DNA of 64,000 nucleotides from contig NZ_SUHQ01000019.1 of NCBI RefSeq assembly GCF_004962245.1, positions 1 through 64,000 on the forward strand, read 5' to 3'. Positions 8,418 to 17,048 of this stretch are shown one piece after another (within the stretch, counting starts at the first letter, position 1; the number at the start of each line of letters is the position of its first letter). Below the pieces are notes generated by a model. The model saw only the letters and a list, made by a program, of their open reading frames with translations. It ran no database searches and was not told where the DNA came from. The position numbers and the translations under genes were made by a program. The DNA comes from Mesorhizobium sp. (GTDB lineage Bacteria > Pseudomonadota > Alphaproteobacteria > Rhizobiales > Rhizobiaceae).

Positions 8418-9719
8418 TTACCCTCGATAACCCATAAGCCGTGGCAGCCACAGCACGACGTCGGGAAAGAAGGTGATGAAGACCAGAGACAGTATCATCA
8501 CATATAGGAAAGGGAGTACGTCGCGCACGATGTCCCAGAGCGGCACGTTGGCGATGCGCGTCATTATGAAAAGCAACAGACCGTAAGGCGGCGTGACCAG
8601 CCCAAGCATAATGTTGACCACGCACATCACACCGAAATGCACGAGGTCGATACCCAACGCGTTGGCGGTAGGGATGAACACCGGCAGGATTACGAGGATG
8701 ATGGTCGTTCCCTCTAGCACGCAGCCGAGCACGAGCAGGATGACATTCACAAGGATGAGAAAACCGGTCGGAGAGAGGTCCCAGCTCGTCAAAATTGCGC
8801 TTAGCGCGTGCGGGATGTTTTCGACGGTTACCACATAGTTGAAGACAAGCGCGCCAGCGATCAGCATCCCGATCGACGCGGTGGTGCGGGCGCTGGCAAG
8901 GATCGAGTGGTAGAACTCCGCTAGGCTGACGCTCCGGTAGAGCACGGCCGAGATGAACAGCGCATATGCGGCCGCGACGGCCGCTGCTTCCGTCGGTGTG
9001 GTTATGCCCGAATAGATGCCGCCGAGCAGGATGACCGGCATCAAGAGGGCCGGCAGCGCACGCCAGGTGATGCCGGGAATCTCACGCAGCGGCGTTGGCG
9101 GTTCGACGGGGAAATTGCGGGTTCGCGCCTGAATGCCAACCAGAATCATCTGGAACAGCGCCATCAAGAGCCCTGGCACGACGCCACCGAGGAACAGGTA
9201 GCCTATCGATGCGTCAGAAACGAGCGCGTAGATGATCATTGGGATGGATGGCGGGATGATTGGTCCGATCACCGAGGTGGCAGCGGTTAGTGCTGCCGCA
9301 TAGCTCGCAGGATATTTGCCGTCAGCCGTCATCATGTTCTGCATGATCTTGCCGGACCCTGCAGCGTCGGCGATGGCCGAACCCGACATGCCGGCGAAGA
9401 TGATCGACTGTAGTACGTTGACTTGCGCCAACCCGCCGCGGAAGCGGCCGACGATGGCGTTGCAGAAGGTCATTAGCCGGTCGGTCATCGAGCCGATATT
9501 CATCAACTCGGCTGCGAGGATGAAAAGCGGCACCGCCAGGATGATGTAGTTGGAATACATGCCGTTCAGGAACTGCTCCGCAGCAGTTCCCATGTCGAGC
9601 CCGGCGAGCAGCAGATAGAGGATCGAGCCGGCGATCATCGCATGGCCTACTGGCAACCCCAGCAGCGCCAGCGCCGTGATTGCGACGATCGAGAGGGAAA
9701 AGGGAGAAGCGATCGTCAT
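8418..9719 (-). CDS. TRAP transporter large permease (DctM type)
   Basis: A 433-residue, strongly hydrophobic protein with about 12 predicted membrane segments and the DctM-family sequence PPSIPMIIYALVSDASIG. It forms the sodium-coupled translocation pore of a TRAP transporter. The ATG at 9719 overlaps the stop of the small subunit (ATGA), so the pair is translationally coupled. The longer open frame to 9782 is only read-through of the upstream gene in another phase. The island context suggests quinate, shikimate or a related hydroxy acid as substrate. Confidence 0.92.
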   Translation of the reverse strand: MTIASPFSLSIVAITALALLGLPVGHAMIAGSILYLLLAGLDMGTAAEQFLNGMYSNYIILAVPLFILAAELMNIGSMTDRLMTFCNAIVGRFRGGLAQVNVLQSIIFAGMSGSAIADAAGSGKIMQNMMTADGKYPASYAAALTAATSVIGPIIPPSIPMIIYALVSDASIGYLFLGGVVPGLLMALFQMILVGIQARTRNFPVEPPTPLREIPGITWRALPALLMPVILLGGIYSGITTPTEAAAVAAAYALFISAVLYRSVSLAEFYHSILASARTTASIGMLIAGALVFNYVVTVENIPHALSAILTSWDLSPTGFLILVNVILLVLGCVLEGTTIILVILPVFIPTANALGIDLVHFGVMCVVNIMLGLVTPPYGLLLFIMTRIANVPLWDIVRDVLPFLYVMILSLVFITFFPDVVLWLPRLMGYRG

Positions 9720-10240
9720 ACGCCTGACCCTGCCTTGGTCGGGTCGAACTCTTCGGGCGCCGATCCGAGTAAGACCTGCCACGAGAGCCAGAGGTAACGG
9801 ATGATGATGGCGATGACGAAAACGACGTAGATAGAGAACACCCAGTCGAAGCGAAGTTTCAGGTAGGCGGTGCTCTCGACCTTCATGAAGGAGACGTAGT
9901 CGAACACCGCTGGAAAGGAGACCGCGTAGAGGAAGATCAGCGACGCTGCGGAAATCAGGAACATCACGCTACGCGCTCGGGGGCGGACCGAGGCGTAGAT
10001 TAGGTCGAATCGCATTTCCTCCTGCTCAGTGAGCACGAAGGCAGCGCCCCAGAGCACCATCCATATCCAGAGAATTGCGGAGAGCTCGTTCGTCCAGCCG
10101 GTCGGCCAATTCATTACATAACGCGCGAATATCTGGAACAGGAAGGCGAAGAACATCACCGCCAGCATGGCGGCAAGCACATTCTCCGCACGGCGATAGA
10201 GCCAGCCGCCTAGTCGGTTCATTCCGGGGTTCATGAACAT
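9716..10240 (-). CDS. TRAP transporter small permease (DctQ type)
   Basis: A 174-residue membrane protein with four hydrophobic segments, the size and topology of DctQ subunits. The motif NELSAILWIWMVLWGAAF is typical of the second/third helices. It pairs with the large permease in the inner membrane. The start used is the first methionine of MFMNPGMNR; internal methionines at the second or third position would shorten it by a few residues. The gene is separated from the binding-protein gene by a strong hairpin. Confidence 0.88.
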   Translation of the reverse strand: MFMNPGMNRLGGWLYRRAENVLAAMLAVMFFAFLFQIFARYVMNWPTGWTNELSAILWIWMVLWGAAFVLTEQEEMRFDLIYASVRPRARSVMFLISAASLIFLYAVSFPAVFDYVSFMKVESTAYLKLRFDWVFSIYVVFVIAIIIRYLWLSWQVLLGSAPEEFDPTKAGSGV

Positions 10241-10280
10241 GGTCCGGTAGTCGGCGCCGAACGCGCCAAGTGAAGGGAAA

Positions 10281-10306
10281 GCGGGGCGGCGCGAGGTCCG
10301 CCCCGC
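10281..10306 (-). terminator. Hairpin between binding-protein and permease genes of the TRAP operon
   Basis: GCGGGGCGG (10281-10289) and CCGCCCCGC (10298-10306) form a perfect 9-bp GC stem with an 8-base loop. On the transcribed minus strand it is followed by TTTCCC. The position, between a binding-protein gene needed in excess and its permeases, fits a partial terminator or an mRNA-stabilising stem. Confidence 0.6.
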
Positions 10307-10315
10307 TGGATCAGG

Positions 10316-11305
10316 CTACATCGCGTTGATCTTGTCGACCATTCCGGCCGGCCAGTCCTTGGCAAGATCGGAGGCGAGGTACTGTTCCTGGACGTGCTTG
10401 CGGAACGCCGCGACGTCGGGCTCGTAGAGCTTGAGACCCTTGCCCTTGAAGGTCTCGACCAGTTCCTTCTCGCGGGCAAGGTGCTTTTCAGTCGAGAAGC
10501 TGATCGCCGCGTCTGCGGCGGCCTGGACCTTCGCCTGCTTGTCGGCGCCCATCTCGTCCCAAGTCTTCTTGGAGATGCTGAGAAGGTCAAAACCGACGAG
10601 ATGAGAGGTCAGAACGATCTGGCTCATCACCTCGTAGAACTTCATGTTTTCGACATTGGGAAGCGGGTTGTCCTGGCCGTCGATAGCGCCGGTCTGGAGG
10701 CCTGTATAGACCTCTGCATAGGCCATCGGAGTCGGGTTGGCGCCGAGTGCAGTGCCTAAGAACTGCCATGCGTCGCCGCCGGGCATTCTGAGCTTGACGC
10801 CGGCGAGGTCGGCCGGAACCTTGATCTCCTTGTCCGGCTTCAACCCGACTTGGCGCACGCCGAAGTAGGTAGGCCCAAGGATCACAACACCGAGTTGGTC
10901 CTCGGCCATCTTCTTCAGTTCTGCGCCCGACTCGCTGGCAAAGAATGTCTTCAAATGCGCAGCGTCGCGGAACAGGTAGCCCGCTGTCACGATCGACCAG
11001 GCAGGAATCTGCTTGGAAATGTCCTGCGGGGCGATGTTGCCCATCTCGAGGTTGCCACGCTGGATCGCGACGAGTTCGGTACCCTGCTTGAACAGGTTAC
11101 CGCCGTAATAGCCCTCGAAGACGAAATCGTCCTTGGTGGCATCGGCGAACATTTTCATCATCTCGGCGCGGATGTCCTGCTCCGAGAAAACAGCCGAAAA
11201 TCGTAGCTTCGGCTTGTCCTGCGCAAAGGCGGGCAGGGCCGTGCCGGCCACAAGTGCTCCGGCAGCGGTGGCCATGAAAAGGCGGCGGTTCATTTCAGTT
11301 TTCAT
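10316..11305 (-). CDS. TRAP transporter periplasmic solute-binding protein (DctP type)
   Basis: A 329-residue DctP-family protein that delivers the substrate to the DctQM permease. The N terminus MKTEMNRRLFMATAAG..PAFAQ is an export signal (an NRRLFM segment reminiscent of Tat but without a clear twin-arginine consensus), cleaved after AFA. The conserved RMPGGDAWQFLGTALGANPTPM segment carries the arginine that binds the ligand carboxylate, and the downstream QTGAIDGQDNP is family-typical. A GGGAGG ribosome-binding site precedes the ATG. It is the first transporter gene, downstream of the shikimate/quinate dehydrogenase gene. Confidence 0.92.
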   Translation of the reverse strand: MKTEMNRRLFMATAAGALVAGTALPAFAQDKPKLRFSAVFSEQDIRAEMMKMFADATKDDFVFEGYYGGNLFKQGTELVAIQRGNLEMGNIAPQDISKQIPAWSIVTAGYLFRDAAHLKTFFASESGAELKKMAEDQLGVVILGPTYFGVRQVGLKPDKEIKVPADLAGVKLRMPGGDAWQFLGTALGANPTPMAYAEVYTGLQTGAIDGQDNPLPNVENMKFYEVMSQIVLTSHLVGFDLLSISKKTWDEMGADKQAKVQAAADAAISFSTEKHLAREKELVETFKGKGLKLYEPDVAAFRKHVQEQYLASDLAKDWPAGMVDKINAM

Positions 11306-11390
11306 GTCGATTTCCTCCCTTGGGTCGTCATGTTGGTCGTCGCGCTGAAAGTGGGCGTGGCCTATCCGGGGCTCCTTGTAATTCTCATGT

Positions 11391-12296
11391 TCATGCGGCT
11401 GCTTCGAAATGGTCGGCCATCGCTCGGCGATCCGCTTTCCTGCCAGTGAACAGCTCGAAGGCGCGCACCGCCTGATAGATCGCCATGCCGATACCGGGTA
11501 ATGTCCGGCAGCCTGTCGCCGAAGCCTTGCGAAGCAGCTCAGTCTCGGCCGGGAAATAGACGATATCGGCTACCCATTTCTCCGGCGTAAGCAGCGTTGC
11601 GTCAAAGGGTGTGCCAGGATATTTCTCCATGCCGACGGGCGTCGTGTTCACGATGCCGTTTGCGGCGGAGACCGCGCTTAGTGGATCGGATGACGCCTCA
11701 ACACGTCCGGGAAACGCAGCGTGCATCCTCGCAGCGAGACTAATGGCCTTTGCCGCGTCGCTGTCGACAACGATGACGCGTGCGGCACCCAGTTCCATCA
11801 GCGCATGCGCCACAGCCGCGCCTGCCCCGCCAGCTCCGAACATCGTGACCGTCTCGGTCGACGCGCCTGTCATCGTATCGCGAAAACTTTCCGCGAAGCC
11901 CCAGCTATCCGTGTTGTGGCCGGTGGAATCGCTGCCGAATACAATCGTGTTCACAGCGCCGATGGCGCGTGCCTCCGATGAAAGCTCGTCGAGCAGCGGA
12001 ATGACCGCTTGCTTAAACGGGTGCGTAACGTTGAGCCCCTGGAAACCGGCCGCCCGTGCCGCCGCAACGACCTCGCCTATTGCATCATCGGCCAGATCGA
12101 GCTCGTCGAAATCGAGAAGCAGATAGGAATAACGCATGCCGAGCCGTCGCGCTTCGCGCTCGTGCATGACGGGGCTGCGCGACGACTGGATGCCGCGGCC
12201 CGCGAGTCCTACCACAACAAGGTTGCGGCTATCGCCGGTAGCACTTGCATGCTCGGCTGCGAGGCGGGCAAAGGTATCGACAAGGCTGCCGCCCAT
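11391..12296 (-). CDS. aroE: Catabolic shikimate/quinate dehydrogenase
   Basis: A 301-residue shikimate dehydrogenase family member. The N-terminal substrate motif is SRSPVMHE rather than the SLSPxxHN of biosynthetic AroE, resembling catabolic quinate/shikimate dehydrogenases. The catalytic lysine lies in NVTHPFK and the aspartate in HNTDSWGF; GAGGAG is the dinucleotide loop. It would oxidise shikimate to 3-dehydroshikimate and/or quinate to 3-dehydroquinate. A strong AGGAGGAAAC ribosome-binding site precedes the ATG at 12296. It heads the minus-strand operon, divergent from the TetR regulator. Confidence 0.9.
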   Translation of the reverse strand: MGGSLVDTFARLAAEHASATGDSRNLVVVGLAGRGIQSSRSPVMHEREARRLGMRYSYLLLDFDELDLADDAIGEVVAAARAAGFQGLNVTHPFKQAVIPLLDELSSEARAIGAVNTIVFGSDSTGHNTDSWGFAESFRDTMTGASTETVTMFGAGGAGAAVAHALMELGAARVIVVDSDAAKAISLAARMHAAFPGRVEASSDPLSAVSAANGIVNTTPVGMEKYPGTPFDATLLTPEKWVADIVYFPAETELLRKASATGCRTLPGIGMAIYQAVRAFELFTGRKADRRAMADHFEAAA

Positions 12297-12387
12297 ACGC
12301 GCAGTTTCCTCCTGTTCCGCAATCGGCTGGGGCCTTGTGTTCCCGCAGCACGGGCAAGTAAATGAAGCGGTCCCGATCTGTGGACAA

Positions 12388-12407
12388 TGTACGAACTAGT
12401 TAGTTTA
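12388..12407. promoter_or_regulatory. Putative TetR operator 1
   Basis: TGTACGAACTAGTTAGTTTA is a near-palindrome centred on AACTAGTT in the aroE/tetR intergenic region. The same pattern recurs at 13165-13184 in front of quiC. A shared site in front of both arms of the pathway suggests the local TetR protein binds here and controls both directions and itself. Confidence 0.7.
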
Positions 12408-12439
12408 GTCAATTGCCATAGGCGCTGGCGGGAAACCAT

Positions 12440-13156
12440 ATGAACGCGAAGAAGACTGGACCGAAAGGCAAGCAGGTGCTGGAGACGACACGCGTCCAGG
12501 ACCCAGAAGGGACGCGCCGCAACATCATCGAGGTTGCCTCACAGGAGTTCGCGCTAAACGGATTGTCCGGAGCGCGAATCGACGAAATTGCCGCTCGCAC
12601 CAGGTACAGCAAGCGGATGATCTATTACTATTTTGGCGACAAGGAAGGTCTCTACCTGCACGCGCTTGAGAACGCCTACCGCGAGGTGCGGGAAGGAGAA
12701 GCCAAGCTGAACGTGGACGGTCTTTCCCCTATCGCGGCTCTGACGAAACTCGTGGAATTTACATTTGATCATCACCACCGACACGAGGAATTCATCCGGA
12801 TGGTAATGATCGAAAACATTCACCACGGCGCATATCTTGACCAGTCGAAGGTGATACGAGACCTTAACATTACAGCGATCGACCAGATCAGCCGCATCTA
12901 TTCTCGAGGGGTCGAAGATGGTGTGTTCCGGAAGGGGCTCGACCCCGTGGAGTTGCATTGGCAGGTAAGCGCGCTGTGTTTCTTCAACGTCTCAAATCGC
13001 GCTACCTTTTCCAAAATTTTCGGTCGAGACTTCGGGACCCCGAAACAGCTTGAGCGGCTAAAGCGGAACTCGGTCGAGATGGTGCTGCGCTTTGTAGCCA
13101 GTGGAGATCTCAAAAAGCGAAATGAGCGCGAAAGCTTGCCAGTCGAATTAGCTTGA
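12440..13156 (+). CDS. TetR family transcriptional regulator of the quinate/protocatechuate island genes
   Basis: A 238-residue TetR-type repressor. The N-terminal DNA-binding domain spans about residues 20-75; its helix-turn-helix is IDEIAARTRYSKRMIYYYF, a classic TetR signature ending in YYYFGDKEGLY. The C-terminal ligand domain is AcrR-like and diverse. It lies between two copies of a 20-bp near-palindrome and between the divergent aroE-TRAP and quiC-pca operons, so it most likely represses both until an aromatic or hydroaromatic inducer binds. The inducer is unknown. Confidence 0.9.
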   Translation: MNAKKTGPKGKQVLETTRVQDPEGTRRNIIEVASQEFALNGLSGARIDEIAARTRYSKRMIYYYFGDKEGLYLHALENAYREVREGEAKLNVDGLSPIAALTKLVEFTFDHHHRHEEFIRMVMIENIHHGAYLDQSKVIRDLNITAIDQISRIYSRGVEDGVFRKGLDPVELHWQVSALCFFNVSNRATFSKIFGRDFGTPKQLERLKRNSVEMVLRFVASGDLKKRNERESLPVELA

Positions 13157-13164
13157 CCTAGTTT

Positions 13165-13184
13165 TGTACGAACTGGTTCGTTCA
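13165..13184. promoter_or_regulatory. Putative TetR operator 2, upstream of quiC
   Basis: TGTACGAACTGGTTCGTTCA, an almost perfect palindrome (ACGAAC/GTTCGT arms), ends 15 bases before the quiC start codon and just before its ribosome-binding site. It matches operator 1 at 17 of 20 positions by eye. A repressor bound here would block the quiC-pcaDCHGB operon. Confidence 0.75.
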
Positions 13185-13199
13185 TAGCGCGGAGGAATC

Positions 13200-15098
13200 G
13201 TGAGAACCTCGATCGCGACGGTCTCGATCGCCGGCGATCTCGCCGAGAAGCTAGCGGCCATATCGGCGGCCGGGTTCGACGGTGTCGAGATTTTCGAGAA
13301 TGACTTCCTCGCCTTCGATGGCTCGCCACGCGATGTTGGGCAGATGGCGAGAGATGCCGGCCTAACCATCACACTCTTCCAGCCATTCCGCGACTTCGAG
13401 GGCTTGCCGGAGCCGCAGCGAAGCCGCGCCTTCGACCGCGCCGAGCGCAAGTTCGATGTCATGCAGGAACTGGGCACCGACCTGATGCTCGTCTGCTCGT
13501 CGGTATCGCCAGTGTCCCTAGGCGGTATCGACCGCGCCGCCGCTGATTTCCACGAGCTGGGCGAGCGCGCAGCCAAGCAAGATTTGCGTGTCGGCTACGA
13601 AGCTCTGGCTTGGGGGCGCCATGTCAACGATCACCGCGATGCGTGGGAGATTGTGCGGCGAGCGGCGCACCCAAACATCGGACTGGTACTCGATTCCTTC
13701 CACACGCTCGCCCGCAAGATCGATCTGTCCTCGATCCGCTCGATCCCATCGGACAAGATTTTCATCGTTCAGCTTGCGGACGCCCCACTCATCGACATGG
13801 ACCTGCTCTACTGGAGCCGGCATTTCCGCAACATGCCAGGCGAAGGCGACCTACCCGTTCGCGAGTTCATGCAGGCGGTCGCAGCCACAGGCTATGACGA
13901 CTACATCTCGCTTGAGATATTCAACGACCAGTTCCGCGGTGGTTCGGCCAAAGCCATCTCCGTCGATGGCAAGCGCTCTCTCGTCTGGCTAATGGACCAG
14001 GTCCGGCGCGAGGAGCCGGCGCTGGACGCGTCGGTTCCCTCCATGCCCGACCGCATCGGCGTCGAAGGTATCGAGTTCATTGAATTCGCTGCAAACCCCG
14101 AAGGTGCCAAGTCGCTCGGCACGCTGCTAGCGACGCTGGGTTTTGCCGAAGCCGGGCGACACGTCTCCAAGGACGTCACTCTGTACCGGCAAGGCGAGAT
14201 CAACATTGTAGTCAACACAGAGCGGCAGGGCTTCGCGCATTCCTCGTTCGTCGTGCACGGTACGTCGGCTTATGCAATCGGGCTGAAGGTTGAGGATGCA
14301 GCAGCAACTGTCGTCCGCGCTGAGGCGTTGGGTGCCGAGATCTTCCACCAGCGGGTTGGGCCGGATGAACTGTCGATCCCGGCGATCCGCGGCGTCGGCG
14401 GTGGGCTAGTCTATTTTCTCGACGGAAAAACCGATCTGGCCAAGGTCTGGGACATAGAGTTCAAGGTCATTGCTACAACTCCCGACAGTGGCGTCGGGCT
14501 CACCCGCATCGACCATGTTGGCCAGACCATGTTCCACGAGGAAATGCCGAGCTGGCTGCTGTTCTACGTTTCCCTCTTCAGAACGACGAAGACGCCGATG
14601 GTCGACATTGTCGATCCAGCTGGCCTCGTCAGAAGCCAGGTGATCGAAGGCCTCGACAAGCGACTCCGCCTGACCCTCAACGGCGCCGAGAGCCGCCGCA
14701 CGCTCGCCGGCCACTTCATCGCTGAGACCTTCGGCTCAGGCGTCCAGCACTTGGCGATGGCAACCGACGACATCTTCGCGGTGGCGAAGAAACTTGCGGC
14801 AAATGGTTTCGAGCCGCTGCAGATCTCGATGAACTATTATGACGACGTGGAAGCGCGTTTCGGTCTCGACCCCGATCTTGCCGACCGCTTGCGCGTATCA
14901 AACATCCTTTACGACCGCGACGACAAGGGTGAGTTTTTCCAGCTCTACGCCCCGACTTTTGGCGAGGGATTCATATTCGAGATCGTGGAGCGGCGCGGGG
15001 GCTATGCGGGTTATGGCGCTCCGAATGCGCCGTTCCGCATCGCCGCGCAAAAGCGCATGATGCGGCCGAAGGGTATGCCCAGGGTAGGATCCGCATGA
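13200..15098 (+). CDS. quiC: 3-dehydroshikimate dehydratase, sugar-isomerase/HPPD-like fusion
   Basis: A 632-residue two-domain protein. Residues about 1-285 form an AP-endonuclease/sugar-phosphate isomerase barrel with metal-binding segments GYEALAWG, LDSFHTL, QLADAP and SLEIFNDQF. Residues about 290-632 are a VOC domain like 4-hydroxyphenylpyruvate dioxygenase, with IDHVGQTM, VQHLAMAT and a C-terminal FIFEIVERRGG giving the His-His-Glu set. Bacterial QuiC1-type enzymes have this fusion and dehydrate 3-dehydroshikimate to protocatechuate through the isomerase domain. The GTG start at 13200 is supported by GGAGGAAT upstream. It opens the operon and overlaps pcaD by four bases. Confidence 0.92.
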   Translation: MRTSIATVSIAGDLAEKLAAISAAGFDGVEIFENDFLAFDGSPRDVGQMARDAGLTITLFQPFRDFEGLPEPQRSRAFDRAERKFDVMQELGTDLMLVCSSVSPVSLGGIDRAAADFHELGERAAKQDLRVGYEALAWGRHVNDHRDAWEIVRRAAHPNIGLVLDSFHTLARKIDLSSIRSIPSDKIFIVQLADAPLIDMDLLYWSRHFRNMPGEGDLPVREFMQAVAATGYDDYISLEIFNDQFRGGSAKAISVDGKRSLVWLMDQVRREEPALDASVPSMPDRIGVEGIEFIEFAANPEGAKSLGTLLATLGFAEAGRHVSKDVTLYRQGEINIVVNTERQGFAHSSFVVHGTSAYAIGLKVEDAAATVVRAEALGAEIFHQRVGPDELSIPAIRGVGGGLVYFLDGKTDLAKVWDIEFKVIATTPDSGVGLTRIDHVGQTMFHEEMPSWLLFYVSLFRTTKTPMVDIVDPAGLVRSQVIEGLDKRLRLTLNGAESRRTLAGHFIAETFGSGVQHLAMATDDIFAVAKKLAANGFEPLQISMNYYDDVEARFGLDPDLADRLRVSNILYDRDDKGEFFQLYAPTFGEGFIFEIVERRGGYAGYGAPNAPFRIAAQKRMMRPKGMPRVGSA

Positions 15099-15898
15099 CG
15101 TTCGCCCGCATAAACGGGACAACGCTTCATTACCGCGACCGTCCGGTCAGTGGAAGGCCGACGATCATCTTCGTGAATTCACTCGGCACTGACTTGCGCA
15201 TATGGAGCGCTGTCGAGCAGCTGCTTGCCGAGGACTACGGCATTGTCCTCTACGACCAGCGCGGTCACGGCCTTAGTGAACTCGGTGATGCGCCGCATGC
15301 GATCGAAACGCACGCGGCCGATCTCGCCGGCCTGCTAGACCATCTGCGCATCGAAAGCATAATCGTCTGCGGCTTGTCGATCGGTGGCGTGATCGCGCAG
15401 TGCCTTTACGGCACACGGCCGGAACTGATCGATGGACTGATCCTCTGCGACACGGCGGCGAAGATCGGCACAAGCGATATTTGGAACGGCCGTATCACGG
15501 CCGCATCTTCGAAAGGCATCGAAAGCTTCGCCGACGGCGTCATGGAAAAATGGTTCACGCCAGATTTTCACAAGAACCGCTCCGAGGAGCTTGCCGGCTA
15601 TCGGACTATGCTCGTCCGTCAGTCTAGCGCGGGCTACGCCGCGGCATGCGCCGCCATCCGCGACGCAGATTTCCGGGCCGACACGGCGTCGATCGACGTG
15701 CCCACGCTCTGCATAGTAGGCGACCAGGACGGCTCGACGCCTCCTGAATTTGTGGAAGCATTCGCCCGGTCAATTCCCGGCGCTCGGTTCGAGGTGATTG
15801 CCGAGGCCGGCCACATCCCTTGCGTTGAACAACCCGAAAAGCTCGCCGACCTGATCCGCCAGTTCATAGGGGAAGACATGCGGAGGCGCACCCGATGA
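15095..15898 (+). CDS. pcaD: 3-oxoadipate enol-lactonase
   Basis: A 267-residue alpha/beta hydrolase. The nucleophile elbow is CGLSIGGVIAQ, the acid lies in VGDQDGSTP and the catalytic histidine in AEAGHIPCVEQP, matching PcaD proteins. It hydrolyses 3-oxoadipate enol-lactone to 3-oxoadipate. Its start overlaps the quiC stop and its stop overlaps the pcaC start, so the operon is tightly coupled. It follows PcaC in the pathway. Confidence 0.93.
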   Translation: MTFARINGTTLHYRDRPVSGRPTIIFVNSLGTDLRIWSAVEQLLAEDYGIVLYDQRGHGLSELGDAPHAIETHAADLAGLLDHLRIESIIVCGLSIGGVIAQCLYGTRPELIDGLILCDTAAKIGTSDIWNGRITAASSKGIESFADGVMEKWFTPDFHKNRSEELAGYRTMLVRQSSAGYAAACAAIRDADFRADTASIDVPTLCIVGDQDGSTPPEFVEAFARSIPGARFEVIAEAGHIPCVEQPEKLADLIRQFIGEDMRRRTR

Positions 15899-16293
15899 GA
15901 AATCGCAGCAAACGCTACGAGGAGGGTATGGCGACCCGCCGCGCTGTACTTGGCGACGCGCATGTCAATCGCGCTGAAGCAGCCAAGTCTGAATTCGACG
16001 ATCCGTTCCAGGAGTTGATCACAGAAGCCGCCTGGAGCCATCTGTGGTCGCGCTCAAAGATCTCGAAGCGCGAGCGCTCAATGGTGACGATCGCGCTGTT
16101 GGCAGCCCTCGGTCACGACGAAGAAGTGGCCATGCACATACGAGCGACCACCAACACCGGCGCAACGCGGGACGATGTCCGCGAGGCTCTTATGCATGTT
16201 GCGATCTACGCTGGGGTGCCAGCCGCCAACCGCGCCTTCAAGATTGCGAAAAGGACATTCGCCGAGATGGATGCTGGGGCCGGCAGCACATGA
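15895..16293 (+). CDS. pcaC: 4-carboxymuconolactone decarboxylase
   Basis: A 132-residue single-domain AhpD-like decarboxylase of normal PcaC length. The conserved AAWSHLWSR, SMVTIALLAALGH and HVAIYAGVPAANRAF segments are present, the last holding the active-site histidine. It decarboxylates gamma-carboxymuconolactone to the enol-lactone used by PcaD. It overlaps pcaD and pcaH by four bases each. Here pcaC and pcaD are separate genes rather than the fused pcaL of some bacteria. Confidence 0.93.
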   Translation: MRNRSKRYEEGMATRRAVLGDAHVNRAEAAKSEFDDPFQELITEAAWSHLWSRSKISKRERSMVTIALLAALGHDEEVAMHIRATTNTGATRDDVREALMHVAIYAGVPAANRAFKIAKRTFAEMDAGAGST

Positions 16294-17048
16294 CCGGTCA
16301 AAAACTCGCCCCCAATTCCAGGCCGGAAACAGGCGCATTCTTCCAACGCGATCGAGAGTGGCATCCGCCGGCCTTCACGCCTGGTTACAAGACGTCGATC
16401 CTGCGCTCGCCACGGCGGCCGCTCGTAGCGCTCAACAATACGCTCTCTGAGTTGACAGGACCCGTCTTCGGCCATGACATTATCGGCGAATTGGACAACG
16501 ACCTGATCTACAATTTCGCCGCACCGGGCGAAGCGGCGATCGGCCCACGCATCATCGTCCACGGACGTGTGCTCGACGAGCGCGGCATCGGCGTTTCTGG
16601 CGCGCTGATAGAAGTTTGGCAGGCCAATGCCGGCGGGCGCTACCGCCACAAGAACGAAGGTTATCTCGCGCCGCTCGACCCGAATTTCGGGGGGGGCGGA
16701 CGTATCATTGCCACCGAGGACGGCTCCTATTCGTTTCGCACCGTTCAGCCCGGCCCATACCCTTGGCCGAACGGCCCGAATGACTGGCGTCCCGCCCACA
16801 TCCATTTCTCCATCTTCGGTCATGGATTCGCGCAGCGGCTGATCACCCAAATGTACTTCGAAGGCGACCCGATGATCTGGAAATGCCCGATTGTGCGCAC
16901 GATTCCCGACCACCACGCGATCGAAGGGTTGACCGCAGCGCTCGACATGCAAGCGACCATCCCCATGGATGCGCGTGCCTACAAGTTTGACATCGTGCTC
17001 CGCGGCCGTCGCTCGACGCTTTTCGAGAACCGCTTGGAGGGCAATTGA
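16290..17048 (+). CDS. pcaH: Protocatechuate 3,4-dioxygenase beta subunit
   Basis: A 252-residue intradiol dioxygenase subunit carrying the non-heme Fe(III) site. Tyrosine ligands are in GRYRHKNEGY-type sequence and histidines in RPAHIHFSIFGHG; WQANAGGRYRHK is the intradiol family signature. With PcaG it cleaves protocatechuate between the hydroxyls to 3-carboxy-cis,cis-muconate. The ATG at 16290 overlaps the pcaC stop and its own stop overlaps the pcaG ATG. Confidence 0.95.
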   Translation: MTGQKLAPNSRPETGAFFQRDREWHPPAFTPGYKTSILRSPRRPLVALNNTLSELTGPVFGHDIIGELDNDLIYNFAAPGEAAIGPRIIVHGRVLDERGIGVSGALIEVWQANAGGRYRHKNEGYLAPLDPNFGGGGRIIATEDGSYSFRTVQPGPYPWPNGPNDWRPAHIHFSIFGHGFAQRLITQMYFEGDPMIWKCPIVRTIPDHHAIEGLTAALDMQATIPMDARAYKFDIVLRGRRSTLFENRLEGN

